Shown: positions 1 to 9,068, numbered from the stretch's first letter. The stretch is 64,000 nt of DNA from GWF2-38-69 sp965228125 (GCA_965228125.1 OZ245791.1:806001-870000); one strand, 5' to 3'. The notes: generated by a model not told the origin, from the letters alone. Translations and numbers: made by a program.

Positions 1-57
1 ATAGTCGAGATAGACAAAACACTTGCTTCTAAAGAAAAAGAGTTGATGCAAGTATAG
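1..57 (+). CDS. frr: Ribosome recycling factor, C-terminal end (partial)
   Basis: The first 57 bases read in frame to a TAG stop and encode 18 residues ending KEKELMQV. This matches the usual C-terminal end of ribosome recycling factor, a helix ending in an acidic/basic EKEKEIMEV-like tail. RRF releases the ribosome after termination, with EF-G. Only the tail is visible, so the call rests on a short match. A hairpin terminator follows. Confidence 0.6.
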   Translation: MVEIDKTLASKEKELMQV

Positions 58-84
58 ACCGTTTTCTGGTTTTTGATGATTATC

Positions 85-122
85 AGGTGTCAGCGACATA
101 TGTATGACTGACACCTTTTCTA
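85..122 (+). terminator. Rho-independent terminator after frr
   Basis: A perfect 9-bp stem, AGGTGTCAG (85-93) with CTGACACCT (108-116), has a 14-base loop and is followed by TTTCTATTT. The T-rich tail lies on the plus strand, so it ends the frr transcript. It sits just before the convergent Sel1 gene. Confidence 0.75.
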
Positions 123-148
123 TTTAACAGAAAAAGATTGTTCTGTTT

Positions 149-1168
149 TTAAAAGACCCGTTTCAGTATCTTATTGAAAACAAACTTTAAAACCGGTGTA
201 AATAGATTTTCGTTGTTCTTCTCTTCAGAAGACTCTAGTTCCTTTGCTATTATTTTTTCCTTTTTCTTGATAGCATCAGAATGACCCTGCTCTGCAGCTT
301 TTGATATCCAGTTCAAAGCCTCGGAATAATCCTGACTGACTCCACGCCCGTAATAGTAGCAGCACGCTAGATAATATTGTGCTTGTGAGTTTCCGTACTC
401 TGCTGATTTGGTCAGCCATTTAACCGCTTTATCATAGTTCTGAGTCGTACCTTCTCCAAAATAATAGCAATATCCCAGCATATACTCTGCTTCATGGTCT
501 CCTAATTCTGCGGATTTTAAATAATGCTTAATAGCTTCTTCATAATTCCGATCGACACCCTGCCCATAGAAATAAAGATCTCCCAAATTGAATTGCGCAT
601 AAGAGTTTCCCTGTTCCGCAGACTTCGTAAAATATTTGAGAGCTTCAGGATAGTTCTTGCTTATGCCTTCGCCATGAAAGTAACAGTAAGCAAGCATGTA
701 CTGGGCTTCTGAATACCCCTGCTCCGCCGACTTTAAAAACCAGTAAACGGCTTCTGTACTGTTTTTCCCTACCCCTTCTCCATGAAAATAAGCGCACCCA
801 ACATTAAATTGAGCTTCCGTATCACCCTGTATTGCAGCTTTTAAAAACCATTTAAATGACTCTTTATGGTTCTTATTAACACCCTCTCCATTGTCAAAAC
901 AAAGTCCGAGCATAAACTGGGCATCAGTGTTTCCTTTATTTGCCGAAACAATAAAATATTCAATGGCTTTATCGTAATTTTTGGAATGCCCTTCTTCTCC
1001 GAAATAAAACATTCTCCCTCTAATCAGAGAATTTTCTGCGGACAATTCAGAAGAATTTTCCTGAAGTTCCTGTGGCGAATGTCCACAAGACGGACAAACA
1101 GTTACGCCTTCTGCAATAGCGCTTGAACAAACTGGGCATTCAAATATTCTTGGGCTGAGAATTTCCAT
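149..1168 (-). CDS. Zinc-ribbon and Sel1 (TPR-like) repeat protein
   Basis: The protein has 339 residues. Near the N-terminus two CxxC pairs (C11, C14, C25, C28) form a zinc ribbon. From about residue 45 to 310 there are about seven tandem 36-residue Sel1 repeats, each with the A-x-x-x-L-G-x-x-Y-x-x-G-x-G-V pattern. Sel1 repeats form alpha-solenoid scaffolds for protein contacts; the partner cannot be read from sequence. No signal peptide is seen, so it is probably cytoplasmic. The start is well supported: an AGGAGG Shine-Dalgarno lies just upstream of the ATG at 1168. The C-terminus is Lys-rich. It is transcribed convergently with frr. Confidence 0.85.
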   Translation of the reverse strand: MEILSPRIFECPVCSSAIAEGVTVCPSCGHSPQELQENSSELSAENSLIRGRMFYFGEEGHSKNYDKAIEYFIVSANKGNTDAQFMLGLCFDNGEGVNKNHKESFKWFLKAAIQGDTEAQFNVGCAYFHGEGVGKNSTEAVYWFLKSAEQGYSEAQYMLAYCYFHGEGISKNYPEALKYFTKSAEQGNSYAQFNLGDLYFYGQGVDRNYEEAIKHYLKSAELGDHEAEYMLGYCYYFGEGTTQNYDKAVKWLTKSAEYGNSQAQYYLACCYYYGRGVSQDYSEALNWISKAAEQGHSDAIKKKEKIIAKELESSEEKNNENLFTPVLKFVFNKILKRVF

Positions 1169-1207
1169 AAACCTCCTGTATTATATAGATATTAGAAATT
1201 ATGCAAT

Positions 1208-2389
1208 TCACCCTTTAGTTACAGTCAAAATCCCTCTATAAAAACAGTCAATAGCTTTCTTAAACCTATCTCCTGTTACTGCACCAAAACCAAGCCTCAG
1301 GTAACAACCTCTTAACGAACCGAACGCATTACCCGGAATAACAGCTACCCCATACCGCTCGATAAGTTTTTTGGCAAGTTCTAGCGATGCCATATCACAA
1401 TTGACTTTTATATAAAAATAAATAGCCCCTTCAGGCTCCGCAAACTCTACGGCATTCCCAAGAGAAGAAAGGCAGGATAATGCGTACTTTCTATTCTCGT
1501 CTAAAATATTCAGAAATCGCCCGCAATATGAACTTCCCGTTTCCAATGCAAACAATGCAGCATACTGCGACAACGCACATGGACATATCGCATCAGTATC
1601 CTGTATTTTCTTAAAAGAGTTAACAAGATTTTCAGGTATGACTACATACCCTACCCTCCATCCCGCCATACCATAGGATTTAGACATCGAAAATAAAGAT
1701 ATAGTGTTTTCTTCTGAACCTCTTATAGAAGCAGGTGAAAAATGTTTACGGTCATTATAGACAAAATACTCATATGCTTCATCTGAAATGTGATATATTT
1801 CTCTTTCTTTGCAAAGGCCATTAATTTCTCTCAAAAATTTTTCACTGTAAACACGGCCAGTGGGATTGTTTGGAGAAATAGTAACCACTGCTTTTGTTTT
1901 GCAAGTGATCTCTGCCTTGATCCTGTTGTAAATCTCCCCTTCTGAGAAAAATGAATCTACTGACACAGGAACGCAGTTGAACATCCTTATCGCCATTTCA
2001 TAATTAAAATAATACGGAGAAAGAATTATTATCTCATCTCCGGGATCAGTGACAGACATAAGTGCATTAAAAAAAGCCATATTGGCTCCTGAACTCACAA
2101 GAACTGAATTCACCCCATCTCTAATAGCAATCCTGTTATCGTTCCATAGTTTTTCCTTAATCTTTTCAAGCAAAACAGGAATACCGCCGACAGGATTGTA
2201 AAGGTTTATCTCAGGCGTATTCAGATCAAGGCTTGAAACCCCGGTAAAAACTCTTTGAGGTGGTGGATAGAAAATAACCCCCTGTCCCAAAGAAATTGTT
2301 TCAGGATTTTCAGCAACAAGTTTTCCAATAATCGGGATTACTGGATTTTGTATAGATCTAATATTTCTGGAAATTTCCATAATTGTCAT
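1208..2389 (-). CDS. PLP-dependent class I/II aminotransferase
   Basis: This fold-type I aminotransferase has about 393 residues. The cofactor-binding region shows ISPNNPTGR (the substrate/PLP loop), DEAYEYF (the Asp that contacts the pyridine nitrogen) and SMSKSYGMAGWRVGY, where the Lys of SKSYG forms the Schiff base. The C-terminal LRLGFG carries the Arg that binds the substrate carboxylate. It belongs to the aspartate/aromatic aminotransferase family; the substrate cannot be fixed. A TTG start at 2407 is possible, but the ATG at 2389 (or 2380) is more usual; no Shine-Dalgarno is strong. It stands alone between the Sel1 gene and a broken small gene. Confidence 0.85.
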   Translation of the reverse strand: MTIMEISRNIRSIQNPVIPIIGKLVAENPETISLGQGVIFYPPPQRVFTGVSSLDLNTPEINLYNPVGGIPVLLEKIKEKLWNDNRIAIRDGVNSVLVSSGANMAFFNALMSVTDPGDEIIILSPYYFNYEMAIRMFNCVPVSVDSFFSEGEIYNRIKAEITCKTKAVVTISPNNPTGRVYSEKFLREINGLCKEREIYHISDEAYEYFVYNDRKHFSPASIRGSEENTISLFSMSKSYGMAGWRVGYVVIPENLVNSFKKIQDTDAICPCALSQYAALFALETGSSYCGRFLNILDENRKYALSCLSSLGNAVEFAEPEGAIYFYIKVNCDMASLELAKKLIERYGVAVIPGNAFGSLRGCYLRLGFGAVTGDRFKKAIDCFYRGILTVTKG

Positions 2390-2447
2390 TTCAGAATTTT
2401 TATTCAATCTAAAGTACTAAAGAGGCTAATAAGTTATTTCTTAACAA

Positions 2448-2731
2448 TCAGGAAATAGCATCCGATTCTTTAATTTTTTCCGCCAATAATTGTTTTATGT
2501 CTTTGATAAAATTTGCGGCTCCTTGAACATTCAAGCAAAACCCGGGATCCTTGTATATAAGTACAGATTTTAAAAAATCAGACGAAGCAGGCTCGTACTC
2601 TTCAAACCAAGACATACAATCAGACAAAGTTTCTGCTTATTGCTATATCCAATAAAGAGCAATTGACTTGGCTCATCGTTTAAATTAAAATAAATGTGTT
2701 CTATATCAGGTAAATTTTTAGGAATATTCAT
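2448..2731 (-). pseudogene. Frameshifted small hypothetical protein gene
   Basis: Reading from the ATG at 2731, the first frame gives MNIPKNLPDIEHIYFNL and runs to about IGYSN near 2637. A second frame then gives AETLSDCMSWFEEYEP and continues to ESDAIS and a TGA at 2448-2450. Adding one base near 2637 joins the two into a single acidic protein of about 95 residues, so a one-base loss is the simplest explanation. I do not recognise the family. The second part looks like a compact helical domain. A sequencing error would give the same picture. Confidence 0.5.
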
Positions 2732-2891
2732 ACTACCCTCATTCATTTATTTTATATACTATTTTCAGAATACTTCCAGAACCATACACAGAAAAGAATA
2801 AAGAAGCCTGCCAGAAGAGAAAATGTAAAACAAAAAAAAGCTGGTGCTCACTGTCAGCTAGCATGAAGGTTTTATCTCATTCGCATATACA

Positions 2892-2923
2892 CAAAAAAAG
2901 CCCTGAAGCTACTCAGGGCTTTT
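2892..2923 (-). terminator. Rho-independent terminator after the lipoprotein gene
   Basis: The stem AAGCCCTGA/TCAGGGCTT (2898-2906 with 2913-2921) has a 6-base loop. On the minus strand it is followed by a run of seven T. It lies 23 bases after the stop of the lipoprotein gene at 2946. A shorter T-run on the plus strand could make it weakly bidirectional. Confidence 0.8.
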
Positions 2924-2945
2924 CCATTTACTTATCAAATTACTT

Positions 2946-3299
2946 TTACGGCAATACATCTCCGGCAACAGTGGTCTTCACAGGAGTTAGTATCCATGTG
3001 ATAGGAGGAAGTACCGACCATTTCTTTTCCGAAATTGATTCAACTATGTTTACTTTGTTGCCATTGAGCCTTTTGGATTCCTTCATGAATTCGTTAAAAG
3101 TGTTTGTATACGAAGCATCATAAATAATCGGCCATATCCCAAAAAGGTGGCATGCTGTAACCGTGGTGTTAACATGAGCTATCGGCGTACCGCTTGTAGT
3201 TTCCATGCCTTTGTAATTCATGTCAACATTGTTTGTTCCGCAACCCGACAATATAACTATTGCCGCTACAGCAAATGTTAAAGCTATTAGTCTTTTCAT
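2946..3299 (-). CDS. Small lipoprotein, unknown function
   Basis: The protein has 117 residues and a clear lipoprotein signal: a Lys-Arg N-terminus, a hydrophobic stretch at about residues 4-17, and the lipobox LSGC. The mature protein of about 98 residues follows the Cys and has no cysteine pair or known motif beyond one internal Cys. It contains hydrophobic GIWPIIYDASY and PPITWIL stretches, as seen in small periplasmic TRL-like proteins, but I cannot name a family. An AGAGGG Shine-Dalgarno precedes the ATG at 3299 and a terminator follows, so it is probably monocistronic. Confidence 0.75.
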   Translation of the reverse strand: MKRLIALTFAVAAIVILSGCGTNNVDMNYKGMETTSGTPIAHVNTTVTACHLFGIWPIIYDASYTNTFNEFMKESKRLNGNKVNIVESISEKKWSVLPPITWILTPVKTTVAGDVLP

Positions 3300-3436
3300 T
3301 TTCCCTCTTTAGTTTTATTATTACACAAAAACAAATTCGCCCTAAGCTAAAAATAAATTATATCTGATGCAAAAAAATATAGAACGCCTAAAGAAAAATA
3401 AATTTTATTTTAATATAGAATAGAAACAATGCGCAT

Positions 3437-4882
3437 CTAAATAAAAGAACTTTCATGCCCGATGATTACCATGGTTTGATCATCAATTATTTCGTTAACG
3501 CCAATGAACTCATCTATGGTCCTAAGGATTTTGTCGGTAGTCTTTTCCGGTGAGTTCTTCCTGCAGCAAGATTCATAAAAGACTTCTGACAGCCTACCGG
3601 GGCCAAACTCTTCACCTTTATTATCAATAGCTTCTATGATACCATCAGAAAAAAGCAAAGCGGAATAGTACGCTTTAAATGTAAATCCTATTGTATCGTA
3701 AGAGCCAGCCAAATCGGCAGGCAGTAAACCCAACGCCGTGCCATGCGGTTTTAATTTTCTGGTTTTCTGCCGCGAAGAAAAAACAATAAGCTCTGTATGA
3801 CCAGCTCTAGCAAACTCCATTGTCTGCTCTTCTTTGTCCAAAAGGCAACAAGCTATAGTAGTAAACCTGCCATCTGAATTGTCCCTGCAAAGATTTGAAT
3901 TCAACTCAAGCATCATATCCGAGAGTGTAGTAAATCTTCCTGCATTGGCTCGTATAAAACTTCTTGTCATAGCCATCATCATGCATGCAGGAATACCTTT
4001 TCCGCACGCATCGCCAAGAACCACCAAAAGCCTATCTGAATCTATCTGAACAAAATCATAGAAATCACCGCTAACCTCTTTGGCGGATCTGGTAAAAGCA
4101 TATATCACAAATGGCTTCCAAATCGGCGGTTCCTTAGGAAGTAAGGATTTTTGAAGCAATCTCGTAATTTCGATTTCCTGATTCAGTCGATCCTGTTTTG
4201 CCGCCACTATATAAGACTGAATAATCTGATACAGCACTGAGACTATTTTTGTGACTGAATCGAAAAGGCCAAATTGTTCTTCAGTAAATATTCGGTTCTG
4301 AGTGCTGTTTACTGCACAAACTACGCCTATTATGGAATCATTGGAAATCATGGGCATTGCCATAAAAGATTTTATTTCATTGCCGCAGCTCAATACAGCA
4401 AGCATAGGATCAGAGGATGCGTCAGGAATAAATAAGGCTTTTCGACTGTTTGTTATTTCCCCCAAAAGCCCATCATTTACTGCTGCTTTGTCCTGCCTTA
4501 ATGCGTCGATAATAAACCTTGGCTTGCTTAACATAAAGTTTTTCTTGTCGAACAGTAAGGGGAAAGTATCTGTGAATCCTATTGGAACATAATATGCCGA
4601 TTCATGCAAATGGTATACACAAACATCTTCAGCCTCAATTATTTTTGAGATTTTAAGAGCAAGACTGGAACATATTTCAGAACTCTTCAGATTTGAACAG
4701 ATATTCTCCGCAAAAAAATTCATAAAATCCGCAATTTGCGAACTTTTGCCCGAAACAGATTTTATCTCTGTTTTAAGTTCATTATAAAATCTTCTATAGC
4801 GCAAAAACAATATCAGGAAACAAACTATAACAAGTCCTAACATTGTCGAAAACACGATAAAAACGTTTAGTATTGCCTGCAT
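3437..4882 (-). CDS. Membrane-anchored GAF-SpoIIE (PP2C) phosphatase
   Basis: With the ATG at 4882 the protein has 481 residues; a TTG start at 4960 would add 26. One transmembrane helix at the N-terminus is followed by a basic RYRRF stretch, a GAF domain (about 60-235) and a C-terminal SpoIIE/RsbU-type PP2C phosphatase (about 270-480). Metal-binding motifs are visible: EVSGDFYDF, LGDACGKGIPA, FSDGIIEA and DDQT. Relatives dephosphorylate anti-sigma-antagonist (STAS) proteins in partner-switching systems in response to GAF or membrane signals. No STAS or anti-sigma gene is adjacent, so the partner is elsewhere. It is divergent from the etf operon. Confidence 0.85.
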   Translation of the reverse strand: MQAILNVFIVFSTMLGLVIVCFLILFLRYRRFYNELKTEIKSVSGKSSQIADFMNFFAENICSNLKSSEICSSLALKISKIIEAEDVCVYHLHESAYYVPIGFTDTFPLLFDKKNFMLSKPRFIIDALRQDKAAVNDGLLGEITNSRKALFIPDASSDPMLAVLSCGNEIKSFMAMPMISNDSIIGVVCAVNSTQNRIFTEEQFGLFDSVTKIVSVLYQIIQSYIVAAKQDRLNQEIEITRLLQKSLLPKEPPIWKPFVIYAFTRSAKEVSGDFYDFVQIDSDRLLVVLGDACGKGIPACMMMAMTRSFIRANAGRFTTLSDMMLELNSNLCRDNSDGRFTTIACCLLDKEEQTMEFARAGHTELIVFSSRQKTRKLKPHGTALGLLPADLAGSYDTIGFTFKAYYSALLFSDGIIEAIDNKGEEFGPGRLSEVFYESCCRKNSPEKTTDKILRTIDEFIGVNEIIDDQTMVIIGHESSFI

Positions 4883-5011
4883 AACTTCTAGTGTTATTTC
4901 ATGATATTCTTTTCTCTTTCGGTCTAATAATATATGATTTGTACCATAAAACAATTGCAAAGAAGTTATGCCGTCTAAAACGAATACTAAAAAACATTTT
5001 AACTCTGAATT

Positions 5012-5091
5012 ATTTCAGCATGGCTCGTTTTACGAAAACAGCATTGATTTTTGGAAATTATCTTCAATATTTATATATCCCATGCTGAAAT
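5012..5091. repeat. 12-bp perfect inverted repeat between divergent genes
   Basis: ATTTCAGCATGG at 5012-5023 is matched exactly by CCATGCTGAAAT at 5080-5091, with 56 bases between. A smaller palindrome, GTTTT-ACG-AAAAC, lies just inside the left arm. The repeat fills the intergenic region between the phosphatase gene and etfB. It could be a paired operator for both promoters or the ends of a short mobile element; sequence alone does not decide. Confidence 0.5.
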
Positions 5092-5176
5092 GAAACTCGC
5101 TTTCAGCTATAGTGATATCTTAAGAATAATCTATTTATAAAAAACAATTAATAATACTAAAGACAGGAGAACTACT

Positions 5177-6073
5177 GTGAAACGCCAATTAATGGTTTTC
5201 GTCAAGCAGGTACCTGACACAAAGAACATTTCAGGTGAAGCAATGACACCTGAAGGAACAGTAAATAGAGCTGCTCTACCGGCTATATTTAATCCTGAAG
5301 ATTTGAATGCGCTAGAGTTGGGACTTCAACTCAAAGAGAGATTTAATTTTAAAGTCACCGTTGCGACAATGGGGCCTCCTAATGCCGCAGAAGTACTCAG
5401 AGAAGCACTTTACAGAGGAGCAGATGAAGCAATTCTTATTACTGACAGAGCCTTTGCAGGAGCTGATACCCTGGCTACAAGTTACGCCTTGAGCTGTTGC
5501 GTAAAAAGTGCGGGTAATACTGACCTCATTCTCTGCGGAAGACAGGCCATAGACGGAGATACAGCACAAGTTGGTCCTCAATTAGCAGAAAAGCTCAACA
5601 TCCCCCAAATATGCTATGTTGAAGAAGTAATTGACGTCAAAGAAAAATCAATCAAGGCCAGACGCAGCATAGAAGGCGGTTATGAAATTCTCGAATCCCC
5701 TCTGCCGGCTCTCCTCACAGTAATTGACGCAAATGAGCCCAGGCCAGCTTCAGCCAAAGGCATAATGAAATACAAAAAAGCTAAAACCCGCTCGGAACTT
5801 GCTAAACTCCACAGAGACGCCGACTACACTGAAGCTACAGTTCTGCTTGAAAAAGAAAATGAACTCAGAAGTAAAAATCTTTGGATTCATGAATTTGATG
5901 CCGAAAAAATCAAAGCTGACATAAACAGAATCGGGCTTAAGGGCTCTCCTACAAAGGTAAAAAAGATTGAGAGCGTAGTTCTTAAAGCTGGTAAAGTCGT
6001 GTCTATTGAGCCAACTGAAAAGGGGATCAATGGACTAATACGCGAACTTATTGAAGATCATACTTTAGGGTGA
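5177..6073 (+). CDS. etfB: Electron transfer flavoprotein, beta subunit
   Basis: The protein has 298 residues and is the ETF small subunit (FixA/EtfB family). It opens with VFVKQVPDTKN. It carries GRQAIDGDTAQVGPQLAE, the family signature for nucleotide binding, and the RRSIEGGYE recognition region that contacts partner dehydrogenases. With EtfA it accepts electrons from acyl-CoA dehydrogenases. The start is a GTG at 5177 with AGGAG eight bases upstream. At 298 residues it is longer than the classical 250, because of a C-terminal extension typical of anaerobe-type ETFs. It is first in an etfB-etfA-acyl-CoA dehydrogenase-rpoZ operon. Confidence 0.95.
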   Translation: MKRQLMVFVKQVPDTKNISGEAMTPEGTVNRAALPAIFNPEDLNALELGLQLKERFNFKVTVATMGPPNAAEVLREALYRGADEAILITDRAFAGADTLATSYALSCCVKSAGNTDLILCGRQAIDGDTAQVGPQLAEKLNIPQICYVEEVIDVKEKSIKARRSIEGGYEILESPLPALLTVIDANEPRPASAKGIMKYKKAKTRSELAKLHRDADYTEATVLLEKENELRSKNLWIHEFDAEKIKADINRIGLKGSPTKVKKIESVVLKAGKVVSIEPTEKGINGLIRELIEDHTLG

Positions 6074-6078
6074 TAAAT

Positions 6079-7098
6079 ATGAGTAAAAGAGGAAATGTCT
6101 GGATTTTTATCGAACAGGAAGGTGGAAAAATAGCCGAGGTAAGTCTTGAGCTCGTATGCAAAGGGGCAGACTTGGCTAAACGCCTTGGTGTGAAAACAGA
6201 AGCAGTAATACTTGGGGACAAACTCGATGGCAAATTTGATTCCCTTTTTCATTACGGATGCGATACAGTTTATCAGGTAGAAGACAAAGCACTCGAACCT
6301 TTCACGGTTCTCCCTTATGCACAAGCTCTCGTAAAGCTCCTCAAAGAGCATAGGCCAAACATACTTCTCTTCGGCGCTTCACTTAAAGGAAGAGAACTGG
6401 GACCAAGAGTAGCCTCAGAAATGCTTTGCGGATTAACAGCTGACTGCACAGATCTTCAAATCGATGATTTTGAAGATAAAGTAGCAAAAATAGACTATAA
6501 AGACAAACTAATGCAGATAAGGCCCGCTTTCGGCGGAAACATCATAGCTACAATCGTTAATACATGGGAAGACCCTCAGATGGTCACTGTAAGAGAAGGC
6601 GTAATGAAAATTACTGTTCCCGATACAAACAGGAAAGGGAAAACCATTAAAATTACACCTGAACTCTCGCCTGAAACGAAAGTTATGAAAGTCCTTGAAA
6701 GAGTAAGACAACCAAAAACCGTTGACCTCAAGAAAGCATCTATTATCGTATCCGGAGGTTACGGCGTAGGAAGCAAGGAAAATTTCAAACTTGTCGTACA
6801 ACTAGCTGAAGCTTTAGGAGGCCAAATAGCCGCTTCTCGTGCAGCAGTTGACGCGGGATGGATAAACCATGACTACCAAGTCGGGCAAACTGGCGTGACT
6901 GTCAGACCAAAGCTCTACATCGCCTGCGGCATAAGCGGTTCAGTTCAACATGTAGCAGGAATGAACGAAAGCAGTAAGATAATCGCAATAAACAGCGATC
7001 CCGATGCTCCTATCTTCTCTGTAGCTCATTATGGAATAGTCGGCGATCTGAATGATGTTATTCCAAAAATAATTAAGGCCTTCAAGGCTAAGATTTAA
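6079..7098 (+). CDS. etfA: Electron transfer flavoprotein, alpha subunit
   Basis: The protein has 339 residues and is the FAD-binding subunit (FixB/EtfA). The N-terminal domain has the FGASLKGRELGPRVA segment. The C-terminal FAD domain shows GGYGVGSKENF, SRAAVDAGW, QTGVTVRPKLYIACGISG, HVAGM and INSDPDAPIF, all diagnostic. I prefer the ATG at 6079, which has AGGGTG seven bases upstream; a GTG at 6070 would overlap etfB by four bases and add three residues. No N-terminal ferredoxin domain is fused, unlike some bifurcating ETFs. It forms the heterodimer with the upstream EtfB. Confidence 0.95.
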   Translation: MSKRGNVWIFIEQEGGKIAEVSLELVCKGADLAKRLGVKTEAVILGDKLDGKFDSLFHYGCDTVYQVEDKALEPFTVLPYAQALVKLLKEHRPNILLFGASLKGRELGPRVASEMLCGLTADCTDLQIDDFEDKVAKIDYKDKLMQIRPAFGGNIIATIVNTWEDPQMVTVREGVMKITVPDTNRKGKTIKITPELSPETKVMKVLERVRQPKTVDLKKASIIVSGGYGVGSKENFKLVVQLAEALGGQIAASRAAVDAGWINHDYQVGQTGVTVRPKLYIACGISGSVQHVAGMNESSKIIAINSDPDAPIFSVAHYGIVGDLNDVIPKIIKAFKAKI

Positions 7099-7109
7099 GG
7101 AGGTTTCAA

Positions 7110-8834
7110 ATGTCTAATTTTTTTACAGATAATAACGATTTGCAGTTTACTCTGGCAAATCTTGACTTGAACGAAGTAGTAAGGCTCCGCGAAGAGAATT
7201 ACAAACAGGCTAAAGATTTTGACTACGCTCCTGAAGATCTGACAGATGCAGTGGACAGTTATAAGAGGGTTTTGGAAGTAGTAGGAGAAATTACAGGCGA
7301 AAGGATCGAACCAAGGTCAAGAATTATCGATGAAGAAGGGCCTCACTTCGCAAACAACAAAGTAACCTATCATCCACTTACAGTTAAAAACTTAGAAGAC
7401 TTGAATAAAGCGGAACTAAGTGGAGTGATGCTTCCTAGAAGATTCGGAGGGTTGAATTTCCCTGTCACAATTTACACAATGATGACTGAAATGGTTTCAA
7501 GAGCTGATGCAAGCTTGCAAAACCTTTTCGGCCTTCAGGATATAGCTGAAACGATTAGTGAATTCGGTACTGAGGAACAAAAACAAAGATTTCTTCCCAG
7601 GTTTGCAAGTGGCGAAGCTGATGGTTCTATGGATCTGACAGAGCCTGATTCAGGCTCCGATCTCCAGTCTGTAAGGCTAAAGGCCACTCTTGATGAAAAG
7701 ACAGGGAAATGGCACTTAGATGGGATGAAACGCTTCATCACCAATGGTTGCGCAAAAGTTCACCTCGTACTTGCCAGATCTGAAGAAGGAACTTCTGACG
7801 GGCGTGGACTCTCAATGTTGATATGTGAAGCTTGCCCCGAACTGGTAGTTAGAAGAATAGAACACAAACTCGGCATCCACGGTGTGGCTACAGCAGAACT
7901 CCAGTATAATCATGTACCTGCTGAACTCTGCGGTCAAAGAAAACGCGGATTAACCAAATATGTGATGAGTTTGATGAACGGAGCCCGCGTAGCCATCAGT
8001 GCTCAGGCGCTTGGTGTAGCAGAAGCCGCTTACCGTGAAGCAAAAAAATACGCCGCAGAAAGAAAACAGTTTAAGAGTTCCATCGACAAGTTCCCAGCCA
8101 TCTATTCCATGCTTGCCGGAATGAAGGCAAGAATTCTTGCTGCAAGAACATTGCTGTATGAAACTACAAGGTTTGTTGATCTGCGCAACTCTTATACAAA
8201 TATTGTTGACCATGGTAAACCTGAAGATGTCACTCTAGACGATAGGCAAAACCAAAAACTGTACTCCAAAATAGCTGCTGTCCTGACTCCGATGAGTAAA
8301 GCTTACGCCACTGAGATGGCAAACAAAGTAGCATATGAGGGCATTCAAATACACGGCGGTACAGGCTATATGAAAGACTTCAATGCGGAAAGATTTTACA
8401 GAGATGCCAGGATCACCAATATCTATGAAGGTACGACTCAACTGCAGCATGTTGCCGCAATAGGCGGAATAGTCCAAAGAGTTCTTGATCCAATAATGGA
8501 TAAATATGCCCTGCTCCCATATAGTGGAAAACTTAAAAGGCTCTCCACTTTAGTGCATGAAATGCGCAAAAAACAACAAATTGCTGTTCAGTATGTTGCA
8601 GAAAAGAAAGACTCGTCATATTTTGACATGGTTACAAGGCATCTCGTGGATATGGAAACCTATATCTTTGTTAGCTATTTGATGTTAAGAGATGCTCTAA
8701 AAGTAACTGAAAGAGAAAATTTTGCCGAAAGATTTATTTTAGATTCTGTTCATGAATTTGAAAAATGCTATTCAATAGTAATGAGCGGAGATGTTACAAT
8801 AATAGATAATCATAGAGAACTTCTTGATTATTAA
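7110..8834 (+). CDS. Acyl-CoA dehydrogenase (long form)
   Basis: The protein has 574 residues. An acyl-CoA dehydrogenase core spans about 70-470, with DLTEPDSGSDLQSVRL (FAD/substrate), FITNGCAKVHLVLARS, GTGYMKDFNAERFYRDARI and NIYEGTTQLQ, whose Glu is the usual catalytic base. A further helical region of about 100 residues follows the core, so this is the longer subfamily rather than the 380-residue form. It would oxidise an acyl-CoA and pass electrons to the EtfAB encoded just upstream. The start has an AAGGAGG Shine-Dalgarno. No thiolase or hydratase gene is nearby, so the acyl substrate is open. Confidence 0.9.
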   Translation: MSNFFTDNNDLQFTLANLDLNEVVRLREENYKQAKDFDYAPEDLTDAVDSYKRVLEVVGEITGERIEPRSRIIDEEGPHFANNKVTYHPLTVKNLEDLNKAELSGVMLPRRFGGLNFPVTIYTMMTEMVSRADASLQNLFGLQDIAETISEFGTEEQKQRFLPRFASGEADGSMDLTEPDSGSDLQSVRLKATLDEKTGKWHLDGMKRFITNGCAKVHLVLARSEEGTSDGRGLSMLICEACPELVVRRIEHKLGIHGVATAELQYNHVPAELCGQRKRGLTKYVMSLMNGARVAISAQALGVAEAAYREAKKYAAERKQFKSSIDKFPAIYSMLAGMKARILAARTLLYETTRFVDLRNSYTNIVDHGKPEDVTLDDRQNQKLYSKIAAVLTPMSKAYATEMANKVAYEGIQIHGGTGYMKDFNAERFYRDARITNIYEGTTQLQHVAAIGGIVQRVLDPIMDKYALLPYSGKLKRLSTLVHEMRKKQQIAVQYVAEKKDSSYFDMVTRHLVDMETYIFVSYLMLRDALKVTERENFAERFILDSVHEFEKCYSIVMSGDVTIIDNHRELLDY

Positions 8835-8846
8835 TTCAGGAGAATT

Positions 8847-9068
8847 ATGAACGATACATATCTGCTAAAAGCACTGGAAAAAGTTCCAGACAAAAGAGCC
8901 CTCATCCTTCTTGCATCAAAGAGAGCCAAACAGTTGGCCAGAGGAGAAAGGCCGTTGATTAAACACAATGAACTCAACCATGTTGATGTAGCCCTTCTTG
9001 AAATTGCAGAAGGACTTCTCACTTACGAGCTCCCAAAGAAATCAACATCAGCCGATTTCTTAGACTAA
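8847..9068 (+). CDS. rpoZ: DNA-directed RNA polymerase omega subunit
   Basis: The 73-residue protein matches omega: a short N-terminal helix (LEKVPDKRALILLASKRAKQL), then RGERPLI and the conserved LLEIAEGLL helix. The Arg-Ala-x-Gln-Leu segment and the ALxEIxxGLI signature are the family hallmarks. Omega helps assemble and stabilise the beta-prime subunit. AGGAGA lies upstream of the ATG and the gap to the acyl-CoA dehydrogenase gene is only 12 bases. It is the last gene before a strong terminator, so it shares the etf transcript. Confidence 0.85.
   Translation: MNDTYLLKALEKVPDKRALILLASKRAKQLARGERPLIKHNELNHVDVALLEIAEGLLTYELPKKSTSADFLD

Noticed and set aside
149..1168. Sel1 repeat periodicity as a DNA repeat array
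   Set aside because: The 108-base periodicity comes from the 36-residue protein repeats and is not a CRISPR or satellite; spacers and identical repeats are missing.
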